Part shown: positions 34,544 to 43,612 of the stretch, piece by piece
Position numbering within the stretch: position 1 is the stretch's first letter
How the letters are laid out: each line of letters begins with the position of its first letter
Source: Metabacillus litoralis
GTDB lineage: Bacteria; Bacillota; Bacilli; Bacillales; Bacillaceae
Direction of reading: 5' to 3'
Length of the DNA: 64,000 nucleotides
NCBI RefSeq assembly: GCF_007994985.1
Contig: NZ_VOQF01000008.1
Span: 186,001 to 250,000 of the forward strand
Notes under the pieces: generated by a model
The model's database searches: none
Told to the model about the DNA's origin: nothing
Seen by the model: only the letters and a program-made list of their open reading frames with translations
Position numbers and translations under genes: made by a program

Positions 34544-36769
34544 TTACTTGCCTACTAAATAAAAGACTTCAGATTGATAATCTCCTCCACGTTTTGCAAA
34601 TGATCCATTTGCTCCGTTAAATTCTGTTGGTAAAGGCAATCCACGATACATTAATTCATCACCATAGAAGCCCTCTTTTTCTTCATTAACTTGATAAAGT
34701 AAATTCTCATTTAATCCTTTTAAAAGAAGCACTTGTTCTTTCTTTGGATTTGCATCTGCAAGTACTTTATACCAGCCAACCAATGCCTCTTTTTTATTCT
34801 TTGAAGTAATCATCCAAGCTGTTTCATTATTTTCAAACGGATTTTTTAATCTAATAAAATCTCCATCTCTAATCAGCTTACGATGCTTCTTATAAAATTG
34901 AACTTGCTTCTTAATGACACTTCTTTCTTCATCACTTAATTCGAGAGGATTTAATTCATAACCAAATGTTCCGAAATATGCTGTATTCGCTCTTGTCTCA
35001 ATAGGTGTGTTGCGTAATGTTTGATGGTTTGGTACAGCTGAAACATGTGAACCCATACTATAAATTGGATACACTAATGAAGTTCCATACTGGATTTTTA
35101 ATCGTTCAACTGCATCTGTATCATCACTTGTCCAGGCTTGTGGTGCATAATAGAACATACCTGGATCAAAACGACCACCACCACCTGCACATGATTCAAA
35201 TAGAACATCTGGGAATTCCTCAGTTAGCTTCTCATATAGAGAATACACCCCTAATATATATCGATGGAAAAACTCTCCTTGTTGATCTTGACTAAGTGCT
35301 TGTGAAAAAGCATCCGTAATGTTTCGATTCATATCCCACTTTATATATGAGAGCTTTGTTTTCTTAATAATGCCCGCCATCTTTTCATATATAAAATCTA
35401 CTACTTCGTGTCTAGAAAAATCTAAAACTAATTGATTTCGACCAAGAGTCAAATGCTCTCCTTGTCTACCTACAACCCAGTCTGGGTGATCATTATATAA
35501 TTGACTGATTGGATTGATCATTTCAGGCTCAAACCACAAACCGAATTTCATATTCAATAAATCAATTTTATTTGATAATGATTCTAGTCCATTTGGTAAT
35601 TTAGCTTTGTTTTCAAACCAATCACCAAGTGATGAAGTATCATCATTTCTAGCTCCAAACCAGCCATCATCTAATACAAATAACTCAATTCCTAATTCTT
35701 TAGCACTTTTCGCTATATTCACTAGCTTTTCTTCGTCAAAATCGAAGTAAGTTGCTTCCCAGTTATTTATTAAAACAGGTCTTTCCTCAGTTTTCCACGG
35801 ATCACGTATTAAGTGATTACGATATAAATCATGGAATGCTTGACTCATTCCATTTAACCCTTTATCTGAATACACCATCACTACTTCAGGAGCTTGAAAG
35901 CTTTCTTGCTCTGATAGCTTCCATTTGAATTGATGTGGATGTATTCCCATCATTACTCTTGATGTTTGATAATGATCAACCTGGACTTGAGCTAAAAAAT
36001 TGCTACTATAAACAAAATTAAAACCATATACTTCATTTTCATGCTCTGTTGTTTCTTTTCCTTTTAATGCAATAAACGGATTATCATGATGTGAACTTGC
36101 TCCTCTAATACTAGAAATCGATTGAATTCCTTGAACAAGCTGACGTTCTTTAATATGTCGTTCTCTTGACCAAGTTCCTGATAAATGAATCATAGAATAA
36201 TCATCATCAGGTAAATCAATCGAGGCACTCATTAACTTTTTAATAAAGATTGGGTCATCACCGATATTTTGCATTTTCACATTTCTTGTTATCACTGGAT
36301 AATGATGAAAAATTGTATATGATAAATAAACCTTCGCCATTATCTTTTTATCTACTAACGTTATTGTTAGAGTTGTTGCTTCTTCTTCATTAGCATATGT
36401 TGCTGGAAGTCCCTTCAATTTAGGCTTTCCACTAGTCACTTCATACCCTTGGTAGGTAAATTCATTTCCAATTCGACCATCACGTGTTTCAACTTCAATT
36501 GCCGCTTCTCGAAAATCTCCTTTTCCTGCAACAGGAAACTCTTGTCTTGTTGTTTCTAGTGAAAATGCCGGATCTTCTTTGTAATAATGACAGCTAGCTG
36601 GAGTTGGAATAGAATTAACCTGAAAATGAGAAAAATCCTCTCGATGTCTAATTGCCTTACCATAATATAACTGACCTAAGCTGCCATTTTTCAAAACATG
36701 AAACAGATAACTGATTTCTCCATTTGTTAAATGAAATTGTTGTTTCTCTTCATTAATATGTAAATACAC
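34544..36769 (-). CDS. GH36 alpha-galactosidase
   Basis: A 741-residue enzyme releasing alpha-1,6-galactose from melibiose, raffinose and stachyose. An N-terminal beta-supersandwich is followed by a TIM barrel (about 320-640). The nucleophile Asp lies in YIKWDMNRNI, the acid/base Asp in QAWTSDDTDAVERL, and other family motifs are ELFVLDDGWFG, GLWFEPEMIN and LFESCAGGGGRFD. No signal peptide is seen. The start is GTG at 36769, nine nt after GGAG; a TTG at 36778 sits directly on the ribosome site. A terminator-like hairpin only ~50 bp upstream separates it from the beta-galactosidase gene. Confidence 0.94.
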   Translation of the reverse strand: MYLHINEEKQQFHLTNGEISYLFHVLKNGSLGQLYYGKAIRHREDFSHFQVNSIPTPASCHYYKEDPAFSLETTRQEFPVAGKGDFREAAIEVETRDGRIGNEFTYQGYEVTSGKPKLKGLPATYANEEEATTLTITLVDKKIMAKVYLSYTIFHHYPVITRNVKMQNIGDDPIFIKKLMSASIDLPDDDYSMIHLSGTWSRERHIKERQLVQGIQSISSIRGASSHHDNPFIALKGKETTEHENEVYGFNFVYSSNFLAQVQVDHYQTSRVMMGIHPHQFKWKLSEQESFQAPEVVMVYSDKGLNGMSQAFHDLYRNHLIRDPWKTEERPVLINNWEATYFDFDEEKLVNIAKSAKELGIELFVLDDGWFGARNDDTSSLGDWFENKAKLPNGLESLSNKIDLLNMKFGLWFEPEMINPISQLYNDHPDWVVGRQGEHLTLGRNQLVLDFSRHEVVDFIYEKMAGIIKKTKLSYIKWDMNRNITDAFSQALSQDQQGEFFHRYILGVYSLYEKLTEEFPDVLFESCAGGGGRFDPGMFYYAPQAWTSDDTDAVERLKIQYGTSLVYPIYSMGSHVSAVPNHQTLRNTPIETRANTAYFGTFGYELNPLELSDEERSVIKKQVQFYKKHRKLIRDGDFIRLKNPFENNETAWMITSKNKKEALVGWYKVLADANPKKEQVLLLKGLNENLLYQVNEEKEGFYGDELMYRGLPLPTEFNGANGSFAKRGGDYQSEVFYLVGK

Positions 36770-36805
36770 TTTATCCAACTCCTTTGTGATCTAAAAATTC
36801 TACTA

Positions 36806-36846
36806 ACAAAAAATAAAGAGCTTGAACAAACCAAGCTCTTTTCTAT
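36806..36846 (-). terminator. Terminator between beta- and alpha-galactosidase genes
   Basis: Stem aagagcttg (36816-36824) with caagctctt (36832-36840), followed on the minus strand by TTTATTTTTTG. It leaves only about 46 bp before the alpha-galactosidase start, so it probably acts as a partial, intra-operon terminator. Confidence 0.75.
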
Positions 36847-36879
36847 TGTTTTTTTAATCCTTCTGTAACTTTCTACTAA

Positions 36880-39800
36880 TCAACAATTAACGCGCTGGAT
36901 TAAGAACTCAAACTCCATATCTTCATTCGCTTTAAGCAAATGCTCGTCATGTACTGGAGCACCCCAGCTATCATCGCCACCTACACCCATTTGCTTTCCT
37001 GCAACAGTTATTACAGTGTAATGAACATTTGGTAACTCATAATGATGTGTAGCATTTTCTAATTCAAAAGCTGTGTAAGGAGAAACATTACACTCAACTG
37101 GATCTCCGACAGATGATACTTTTATTCCATCTCCATACTTGCTTGTCACACTTAGTTGACGGACACCTGTACGATTTCCTGATTCTTGTGGATTCAAGTA
37201 GCCAGAAAGATTATCTGTAACAGTATTCTTAAAGATACCAAGACGCGCTCCCATCGAACGATCAGAATAGTTTTCCTCTGGCCCCATTGCATACCATTCT
37301 AGCTGATCATATTTTGCTGGAACTTTAAAGGATAACGCAAAGATCGGTAATTGTGGCAAATCTTCTGCACCATAATAAGATGATTTAACATGTATGCTTC
37401 CATCAGAGGTAACTGTATAATTCGTTTTCACCTCTAATTTTGCAGAAACAGAAAATTTATACGTAAATATAACCTGTACTTTATTAGCTTCTTGCTTTAA
37501 CTCAATATTTGTACATTTTCTCGCTAAACTTGCAGCATACCAGCTTCCTGAGTTAAATGTTTGAGCAAAGCCACGATCATTATCAGTAGTTGCTCTCCAA
37601 AATAGTGGTACAGGTGGATATGCGATCATTTCTTTGCCTGAATAGTTAACAGAAACTAAGCTACCTACTTGCTTTGAAAACATAATCGTGAAATCTCTAC
37701 CATGTACTCCAATATTTACATCACCTTCAACAACTCTAAATTGGTCACTAGATGAAGCGATTGGATTTTCTACTTTTTGTTTTTCCATAATAAACTGACC
37801 GAAAGCAACTTCATGTCCAGATTGTGCCCAAAGCGGATTTTCCTGCAATTTAAGTGCAGCATGTAAGCAAAATTCACCAGAGTTTTGTAATACCTTTTCT
37901 GGTAACTCAAATTCAACTCTCTCTTTACTTTGAGGCTGAACAACTACATTACTTCTATTTTGATAAATTTCTTTTCCATTAAGCAACAATTTATACTCTA
38001 AATAATAATCTGATGTATCAATAAAAAGATTATCATTGGTAATCAAGACACCAGATTGATTTACATCAAGCTTTACATTTTGATATAAGAATTTCACTTC
38101 CTGCATTTTTGGAGAAACTTCTCGATTCGCATAAACAATTCCATTTGTACAGAAGCCATAATCTGTTGGTCGATCCTCAAAATCTCCACCATATGCTAAA
38201 AACTCTTTACCATAACGATCTTCTTTTATAAGTGATTGATCAATATAATCCCAAATAAATCCACCTTGATACATTGGGTACTTATCTTCAAGTTCTGTGT
38301 AATAATTCATTCCACCTAAAGAATTTCCCATCGCATGCATATATTCACAACTTAAATAAGGCTTTTCAGGATCATCATTTAAATACTTTTCTATATCAGC
38401 AGGCTTGGCATACATTCTACTTTCCATATCACTTGTGTCATTATAGTTTCGGTCATAAAACACTCCTTCATAATGCACAAGGCGACTATCATCAACTGAT
38501 TTAAAGTATTTTGTCACATTCAAAATAACTTCTCCTGCATATGATTCATTTCCACAAGACCAAATCAAAATAGATGGATGGTTTTTATCTCGTTCAAACA
38601 TAGATATAGCACGATCTAGAACAATATCCTGCCACTCTGGCTTATTACCTGGAATATTCCAAGAAGGCTCAACAGCACCCATCTTTTGCCATGAACCATG
38701 TGTTTCTAGGTTCATTTCATCTATCACATAAATTCCATATTCATCACATAACTCATACCAATAGCTTTGATTTGGATAATGAGAAGTACGAACAGCATTA
38801 ATATTGTTTTGTTTTAATGTTTTAATATCCCATAGCATATCTTCTTTAGTAATCGCACGTCCGCTTCGACAATTGAATTCATGACGATTGACACCTTTGA
38901 AAACAATTCGTTCACCATTTAATTTCATAATCTTATCTACCATTTCAAACCTTCTAAAACCAACCTTTTGAGGAATAACCTCTACTAATGCACCAGATTC
39001 ATTGAATAATTGGATATATAATTGATAAAGTGTAGGCTCTTCTGCACTCCATAGCTTTGGTTTGTTAACTGTCATAGAGAAGCTAGATTCTTCCCCTTCA
39101 ATTGAAGCTGTTGCAGATTCTATCAAATTTCCCTTATGATCAAATAATTCAGCAACGACTTTAGATCCACTATTTGCAGACAATAGTTTCAGGTCAGCTT
39201 TAAGTGTCCCATCCGTAAATGTTTCATCTAACGTTGCTTTTACATTCGTATCAAATACGTGAATCTCTGGAACAGTATATAGGTATACATCTCTAAAAAT
39301 CCCTGAAAAACGCCAGAAATCTTGATCTTCAAGCCAGCTGCCAGTGCTTCGTTGATACACTTCCACCGCTAACTTATTTTCTCCTTCCTTTAAAAAAGGA
39401 GTAAGCTCAAACTCTGCTGGTGTAAAGCTATCCTCACTATAACCAATAAATTGACCATTCAGCCAAACGTAGAATGCTGATTCAACACCTTGAAAAGATA
39501 TAAAAACAGGCTTTTCCTTCATATTTTCAGGAACATTAAAATACTTTACATAACTCCCAACAGGGTTTTGATCAGTAGGAATTTCAGGTGGACGGATATC
39601 ATTATGACCATCCCAAGGATACATTGTATTCGCATATTGTGGTTTGCCATGACCCTGTAATTGAATATGTCCAGGAACACGAATATCACCCCAACCAGCA
39701 CAATCAAAATCTTCCTGATAAAATGACACTGGTCGATTTACAGGATTAATCGCATAATTAAATTTCCATTGTCCATTCAAGTCATATCGCATTTTCATAG

Positions 39801-39927
39801 AAGAAGCTGACTTTGCCTCTGCTAAAGTTTCATAATAAAAGTGATCTGAATGTGCAGGAAGACGGTTTACTGCAAACACATTCACATCTGTTAGCCAATC
39901 AGTAGTTGGATTAAGGTTAGTTGTCAT
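36880..39927 (-). CDS. lacZ: GH2 beta-galactosidase (LacZ type)
   Basis: A 1015-residue five-domain enzyme of LacZ length. It has a sugar-binding domain (about 30-210), an immunoglobulin-like domain, a TIM barrel with acid/base Glu in LIWSCGNESYAGE and nucleophile Glu in YLSCEYMHAMGNS, and the C-terminal beta-galactosidase small-chain domain. GVNRHEFNCRSGRAI is also typical. The ATG at 39927 is chosen since GAGAGGAAG lies ~10 nt upstream and begins the conserved sequence. It is cytosolic, downstream of the ABC permeases. It acts on lactose or other beta-galactosides. Confidence 0.94.
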   Translation of the reverse strand: MTTNLNPTTDWLTDVNVFAVNRLPAHSDHFYYETLAEAKSASSMKMRYDLNGQWKFNYAINPVNRPVSFYQEDFDCAGWGDIRVPGHIQLQGHGKPQYANTMYPWDGHNDIRPPEIPTDQNPVGSYVKYFNVPENMKEKPVFISFQGVESAFYVWLNGQFIGYSEDSFTPAEFELTPFLKEGENKLAVEVYQRSTGSWLEDQDFWRFSGIFRDVYLYTVPEIHVFDTNVKATLDETFTDGTLKADLKLLSANSGSKVVAELFDHKGNLIESATASIEGEESSFSMTVNKPKLWSAEEPTLYQLYIQLFNESGALVEVIPQKVGFRRFEMVDKIMKLNGERIVFKGVNRHEFNCRSGRAITKEDMLWDIKTLKQNNINAVRTSHYPNQSYWYELCDEYGIYVIDEMNLETHGSWQKMGAVEPSWNIPGNKPEWQDIVLDRAISMFERDKNHPSILIWSCGNESYAGEVILNVTKYFKSVDDSRLVHYEGVFYDRNYNDTSDMESRMYAKPADIEKYLNDDPEKPYLSCEYMHAMGNSLGGMNYYTELEDKYPMYQGGFIWDYIDQSLIKEDRYGKEFLAYGGDFEDRPTDYGFCTNGIVYANREVSPKMQEVKFLYQNVKLDVNQSGVLITNDNLFIDTSDYYLEYKLLLNGKEIYQNRSNVVVQPQSKERVEFELPEKVLQNSGEFCLHAALKLQENPLWAQSGHEVAFGQFIMEKQKVENPIASSSDQFRVVEGDVNIGVHGRDFTIMFSKQVGSLVSVNYSGKEMIAYPPVPLFWRATTDNDRGFAQTFNSGSWYAASLARKCTNIELKQEANKVQVIFTYKFSVSAKLEVKTNYTVTSDGSIHVKSSYYGAEDLPQLPIFALSFKVPAKYDQLEWYAMGPEENYSDRSMGARLGIFKNTVTDNLSGYLNPQESGNRTGVRQLSVTSKYGDGIKVSSVGDPVECNVSPYTAFELENATHHYELPNVHYTVITVAGKQMGVGGDDSWGAPVHDEHLLKANEDMEFEFLIQRVNC

Positions 39928-40120
39928 CAAGATCACGCTTCCTCTCATTGTTCTGATTTTGTTCTGGGTTAATCATTAATCGAATAAATTTCATAATTGC
40001 TTATTAATAAAAAAACGAGGACCTATAGTATTTAGATACCTTTGTCTTGTAAAAATATCTTTTTAGGCTATCGATCCTCAGATAATACTTTTATTATTTT
40101 CTAAGATCCTATTATATTAA

Positions 40121-40945
40121 TTACTTCACTGACCCCATCATTCCTGCAACGAAATGCTTTTGCATAATGAAGAAAATAATAGCCGCTGGTAAAGTCGCGA
40201 TAACAATCGCCGTCATGATTACACCAAAATCAGGAGCATAGCTTGATCCAAGGTTTGAAATTAGCAATGGAATTGTTTGATTTTCAGGAGATTGCAATAC
40301 AACTAGCGGCCATAAATAATTGTTCCAACTAGCCATAAAGGTAATAATTGCAGCTGCTGCATATGTTGTTTTCATAGTAGGGACATATATTCTAAAGAAA
40401 ACACCTAACTCACTTAATCCATCAATTCGACCTGCTTCAAGAATATCCTTCGGAAACATTTTTGTGCTTTGACGGAAAAAAAAGATAAGAAATGCTGTTG
40501 TTAATGTTGGTAATACTGCTGCCGTTAATGTATCAATCCCCATGAAAGGAACAGTTTGAGAAATAGTACCGAACATGCGGAATAATGGAACCATAAGTGC
40601 AGCAAATGGAATCATCATCGATAAAAGTAAAATATTAAAAACAACATCTTTTGCTTTACTTTTATAAATCTCAAATCCATATCCTGCTAGTGAGGCAATT
40701 AATAGCGATAACAGTGTTGTAGAAATTGAAATCTTGGCCGAGTTCATTAACGCTGGCACAATGTCAACTGTATTCATTAGGTTATTAAAATTTTCAATGA
40801 AGTTGGTCCCTGGCAATAATCTTCCTTTTGTAACATCGACTGACTTATTTGTTGCTGATATAATCATCCACAAAAACGGAAAAATTGATACAATACTCGC
40901 AATAATTAACACACTATAGCTAAATATGCTTTTCATTTTAGTCAT
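40121..40945 (-). CDS. CUT1 sugar ABC permease, MalG type
   Basis: A 274-residue permease with six helices and the EAA loop EAGRIDGLSELGVFFRIYVPTMK that docks the ATPase. It is the second permease of the importer; it overlaps the preceding permease gene by 8 bp. The ATG at 40945 follows AGGTG at good spacing. No ATPase gene is present in the locus, so an MsmX-type shared ATPase is expected elsewhere. Confidence 0.92.
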   Translation of the reverse strand: MTKMKSIFSYSVLIIASIVSIFPFLWMIISATNKSVDVTKGRLLPGTNFIENFNNLMNTVDIVPALMNSAKISISTTLLSLLIASLAGYGFEIYKSKAKDVVFNILLLSMMIPFAALMVPLFRMFGTISQTVPFMGIDTLTAAVLPTLTTAFLIFFFRQSTKMFPKDILEAGRIDGLSELGVFFRIYVPTMKTTYAAAAIITFMASWNNYLWPLVVLQSPENQTIPLLISNLGSSYAPDFGVIMTAIVIATLPAAIIFFIMQKHFVAGMMGSVK

Positions 40946-41861
40946 TTCGATCACCTGCCACTTTAAACTGAATAATAGAGAAAATAACGATCATAATTAC
41001 AATTGCATAGGATACGGTCGCTGCATACCCAAAGTCTGGTGTATATTTAAATGAAAGGTTGTAGATATATTGTGAAATTGTCATGGTTGCATTACCAGGA
41101 CCACCTCTTGTTATATTCATAACTTCATCAAATAATTGAAGCGTACCAATTGTAGAAGTGATTGACGTAAATAAAATAATAGGCTTTAACATAGGTATTG
41201 TAATTTTAAAGAATTGCTGAAAAGCAGATGCTCCATCCATTTTTGCGGCTTCATAGATTGAATGATCAATGTTTTGAAGTGAAGAAAGATAGAAAATCAT
41301 ATTATATCCAGTCCAACGCCAAGTAATTGCAATTACGATCGCCATCTTGGCCCAAAACGGATCAGTAAGCCATTGTATTGGCTCGGCAATTAAAGAGAGT
41401 TTCATTAACATCATGTTAATAATTCCATCTAATCCAAATAAGTATTTGAAAATAACCGAGTATGCTACAAGAGATGTTACACATGGTAAGAAAATTGCTG
41501 TACGGAAAAACCCTTTAAATTTTAAGCTTTTATTATTTAAAAGTACTGATAAAAATAGAGCTAATAAAATCATGACTGGTACTTGAATAAGTAGATAAAT
41601 AACTGTATTCTTAACTGCTGTTATAAAAGTTGGATCTTTGATTAACCGAGCATAGTTATCAAATCCTGTAAACGTTAAATTTGTACCGGTGCCTGATTGG
41701 AAAGACATAATTAGTGCATGCGCCATTGGATAGAAATAAAATAAGAAAATTAATAGTGACGCTATAGTAATAAAAGACCAGCCAATTATTGTACTTTTAT
41801 TAAAGACTTTCCTCTTGGTATAAGAAAAAGGTGCATTTTGATTCGTTTTTGCCGATATCAT
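40938..41861 (-). CDS. CUT1 sugar ABC permease, MalF type
   Basis: A 307-residue permease with about six helices plus an N-terminal cytosolic tail. The EAA loop is YEAAKMDGASAFQQFFKITIPML. The ribosome site AAGGAG lies about 10 nt before the ATG. It resembles lactose/galactan oligosaccharide permeases such as GanP/LacF. It is separated from the binding-protein gene by a large hairpin. Confidence 0.92.
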   Translation of the reverse strand: MISAKTNQNAPFSYTKRKVFNKSTIIGWSFITIASLLIFLFYFYPMAHALIMSFQSGTGTNLTFTGFDNYARLIKDPTFITAVKNTVIYLLIQVPVMILLALFLSVLLNNKSLKFKGFFRTAIFLPCVTSLVAYSVIFKYLFGLDGIINMMLMKLSLIAEPIQWLTDPFWAKMAIVIAITWRWTGYNMIFYLSSLQNIDHSIYEAAKMDGASAFQQFFKITIPMLKPIILFTSITSTIGTLQLFDEVMNITRGGPGNATMTISQYIYNLSFKYTPDFGYAATVSYAIVIMIVIFSIIQFKVAGDRND

Positions 41862-41898
41862 TTCAAGTCAACTCCTTAACTTGGTCAATATAAGATAA

Positions 41899-41969
41899 GA
41901 GCCTTGGAGACACATTGCTACTTCAATAAGTAATCCTTATTTTCAGAAGCAGATGTGGTTCCAAGGCTT
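41899..41969 (-). terminator. Intercistronic hairpin between binding protein and permease genes
   Basis: A long imperfect stem, gagccttggagacacat (41899-41915) with atgtggttccaaggctt (41953-41969), has a 37-nt loop and no strong U tract. Such hairpins after binding-protein genes stabilise that part of the mRNA and lower permease expression; this role is inferred. Confidence 0.6.
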
Positions 41970-42013
41970 TGCTTCTCATACTATTTCTAAGATGAGAAGA
42001 TTAGTAGGAAATA

Positions 42014-43309
42014 TTACTGAAGTTGTGCTTCAGCTTGTTGTTGTGCATCTTCTAGCACTTTATCAAGGTCCTTACCGTTAAGGTAGTTTTGCATTTCAAC
42101 AATTAAAATATCATCGATTGCATATGTGTGCAGACCATAATTAACTTGTGGAATTTCTTCTACCCATTGCGAGAAATCCGAGATAATTGTTTGACCTGCA
42201 AAGAATTCATCTGCTGCTTTATATTCTTCTCCACCAGATGCAGGGATGTAAGTTCCAATTGCACCTATTTCTGTTACTAAATCTTGGTAGAAATCTACAT
42301 TTGAACCAAATGTTTTCGCTAAGAAATCAGTCGCTTCTTCTTTACCATCAACATTAAGTACATACCATGAACTACCACCTAAGTTAGAAGCATTTACAGA
42401 ACCTTCTACGTCTGGAAGTTTAGGTTGTGGTACTACTGCCCATTTACCTGATTGTGATGCTTCAGCCTTAATTGAAGGAGTGATCCAGTTTCCTGTTGGA
42501 ACCGATGCAACCTCACCACTATTAAATCCTGCTAAGAATTGGCTCCAATCAGAGATTGGGTTTACAATGTCAGCATCTAACAATGCTTTATACATTTCGA
42601 AAGATCTTTTAAGAGCTTCGTTACCAGCAATAATTGGTGTTACACCATCTTCTTTTAAATACCAAGCGCCAGCAGATTGCATCATCATACGAATTAAACC
42701 TTGGTCGTTTGGATCAAGTGATAACATGTTTTTACCAGTTACTTCTTTGACTTTTTTACCAATTTCAATGTATTGGTTCCAGTCGATACCCTTTAAATCA
42801 TCAAGCGTATATCCTGCTTCTTCTAAATAGTCCGTTCTAACATATAAGCCTGTTACACCAGTATCAAATGGTAAACCATAATTTTTCCCATCTAAACTAG
42901 TAGGTGCAATTTTATATGATGCAAAATCATCCACTACATATGATCCTGTAATTTCGTGGAAAGAATCAGGATATGCTTGTAGGAAACTTTGCGCACGATA
43001 ATCTTCAATTAACACGATATTTGGTAATCCTTTTGTTGTTCCAGAGCTTAAGCTGGTATTTAATTTTTGGATTATATCAGCTTGTGCATTCTCTACAATT
43101 TTAATTTTTAAGTCTGGATTTTCAGCTTGATAAGCTTCTTTTGCAATATTCAAAGCTTTAATATTAAAGTTAGGGTCCCATGCCCAAATTGTAATTTCTT
43201 TTGAGTCTGATGTGTTCTCTCCTTCAGATTCTACAGTCTCTTTTGATCCTGAAGAACATGCTGCCAAAACCATCATACATGCCATCAGTAATACGAGTAG
43301 CTTTTTCAT
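42014..43309 (-). CDS. CUT1 sugar-binding lipoprotein
   Basis: A 431-residue extracytoplasmic solute-binding protein, family 1. Lipobox VLAACSSG (C18) follows a signal peptide. ITIWAWDPNFN, the DFASYKIAPTSLDGKNYGLPFDTG hinge region and GGSSWYVLN are typical of oligosaccharide binders. Together with the two permeases it imports the sugars attacked by the downstream hydrolases. A catabolite-response element overlaps the 5' untranslated region. Confidence 0.92.
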   Translation of the reverse strand: MKKLLVLLMACMMVLAACSSGSKETVESEGENTSDSKEITIWAWDPNFNIKALNIAKEAYQAENPDLKIKIVENAQADIIQKLNTSLSSGTTKGLPNIVLIEDYRAQSFLQAYPDSFHEITGSYVVDDFASYKIAPTSLDGKNYGLPFDTGVTGLYVRTDYLEEAGYTLDDLKGIDWNQYIEIGKKVKEVTGKNMLSLDPNDQGLIRMMMQSAGAWYLKEDGVTPIIAGNEALKRSFEMYKALLDADIVNPISDWSQFLAGFNSGEVASVPTGNWITPSIKAEASQSGKWAVVPQPKLPDVEGSVNASNLGGSSWYVLNVDGKEEATDFLAKTFGSNVDFYQDLVTEIGAIGTYIPASGGEEYKAADEFFAGQTIISDFSQWVEEIPQVNYGLHTYAIDDILIVEMQNYLNGKDLDKVLEDAQQQAEAQLQ

Positions 43310-43329
43310 AAAAATACCCCCATTTTGTC

Positions 43330-43343
43330 TGTGTTTTTTTGTA
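43330..43343. promoter_or_regulatory. CcpA cre site upstream of the sugar transporter
   Basis: tgtaagcgttatct fits the cre consensus tgwaancgntnwca at 13 of 14 positions. It lies about 20 bp upstream of the binding-protein start codon, where CcpA would block transcription when glucose is present. Confidence 0.7.
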
Positions 43344-43529
43344 AGCGTTATCTTACTTACAGGTATAATGTTAGCATCTATATGTCTATTTTCTTTAGGA
43401 CAATATTTTTAAAAACTTGTGATATTTTTATAGATGTATACGCTTTCAACATTTTTGATTTGTATTTATTTTAGATAATAGTATTTTCTTTATTTTATTG
43501 GTCAATTACAAACTAAAAAGGCTTTGAAA

Positions 43530-43580
43530 AAACAGGATGCCAAGCCTCCAATATGTCAATTAGCGTGGAAGCTTGGCAGT
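43530..43580 (-). terminator. Terminator after the YesM-type kinase gene
   Basis: A 13-bp near-perfect stem, tgccaagcctcca (43538-43550) with tggaagcttggca (43566-43578), followed on the minus strand by TCCTGTTTTTTC. Confidence 0.75.
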
Positions 43581-43612
43581 TATTCAAAATAAAATTTCTG
43601 TTACAAGAGCAA

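Larger units (their letters stand above)
43310..43612. other. Spacer between sensor kinase and binding-protein genes
   Basis: 303 bp. It holds the cre site (43330-43343), presumably the transporter promoter, and a terminator after the kinase gene (43538-43578). No gene is seen. Confidence 0.6.
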
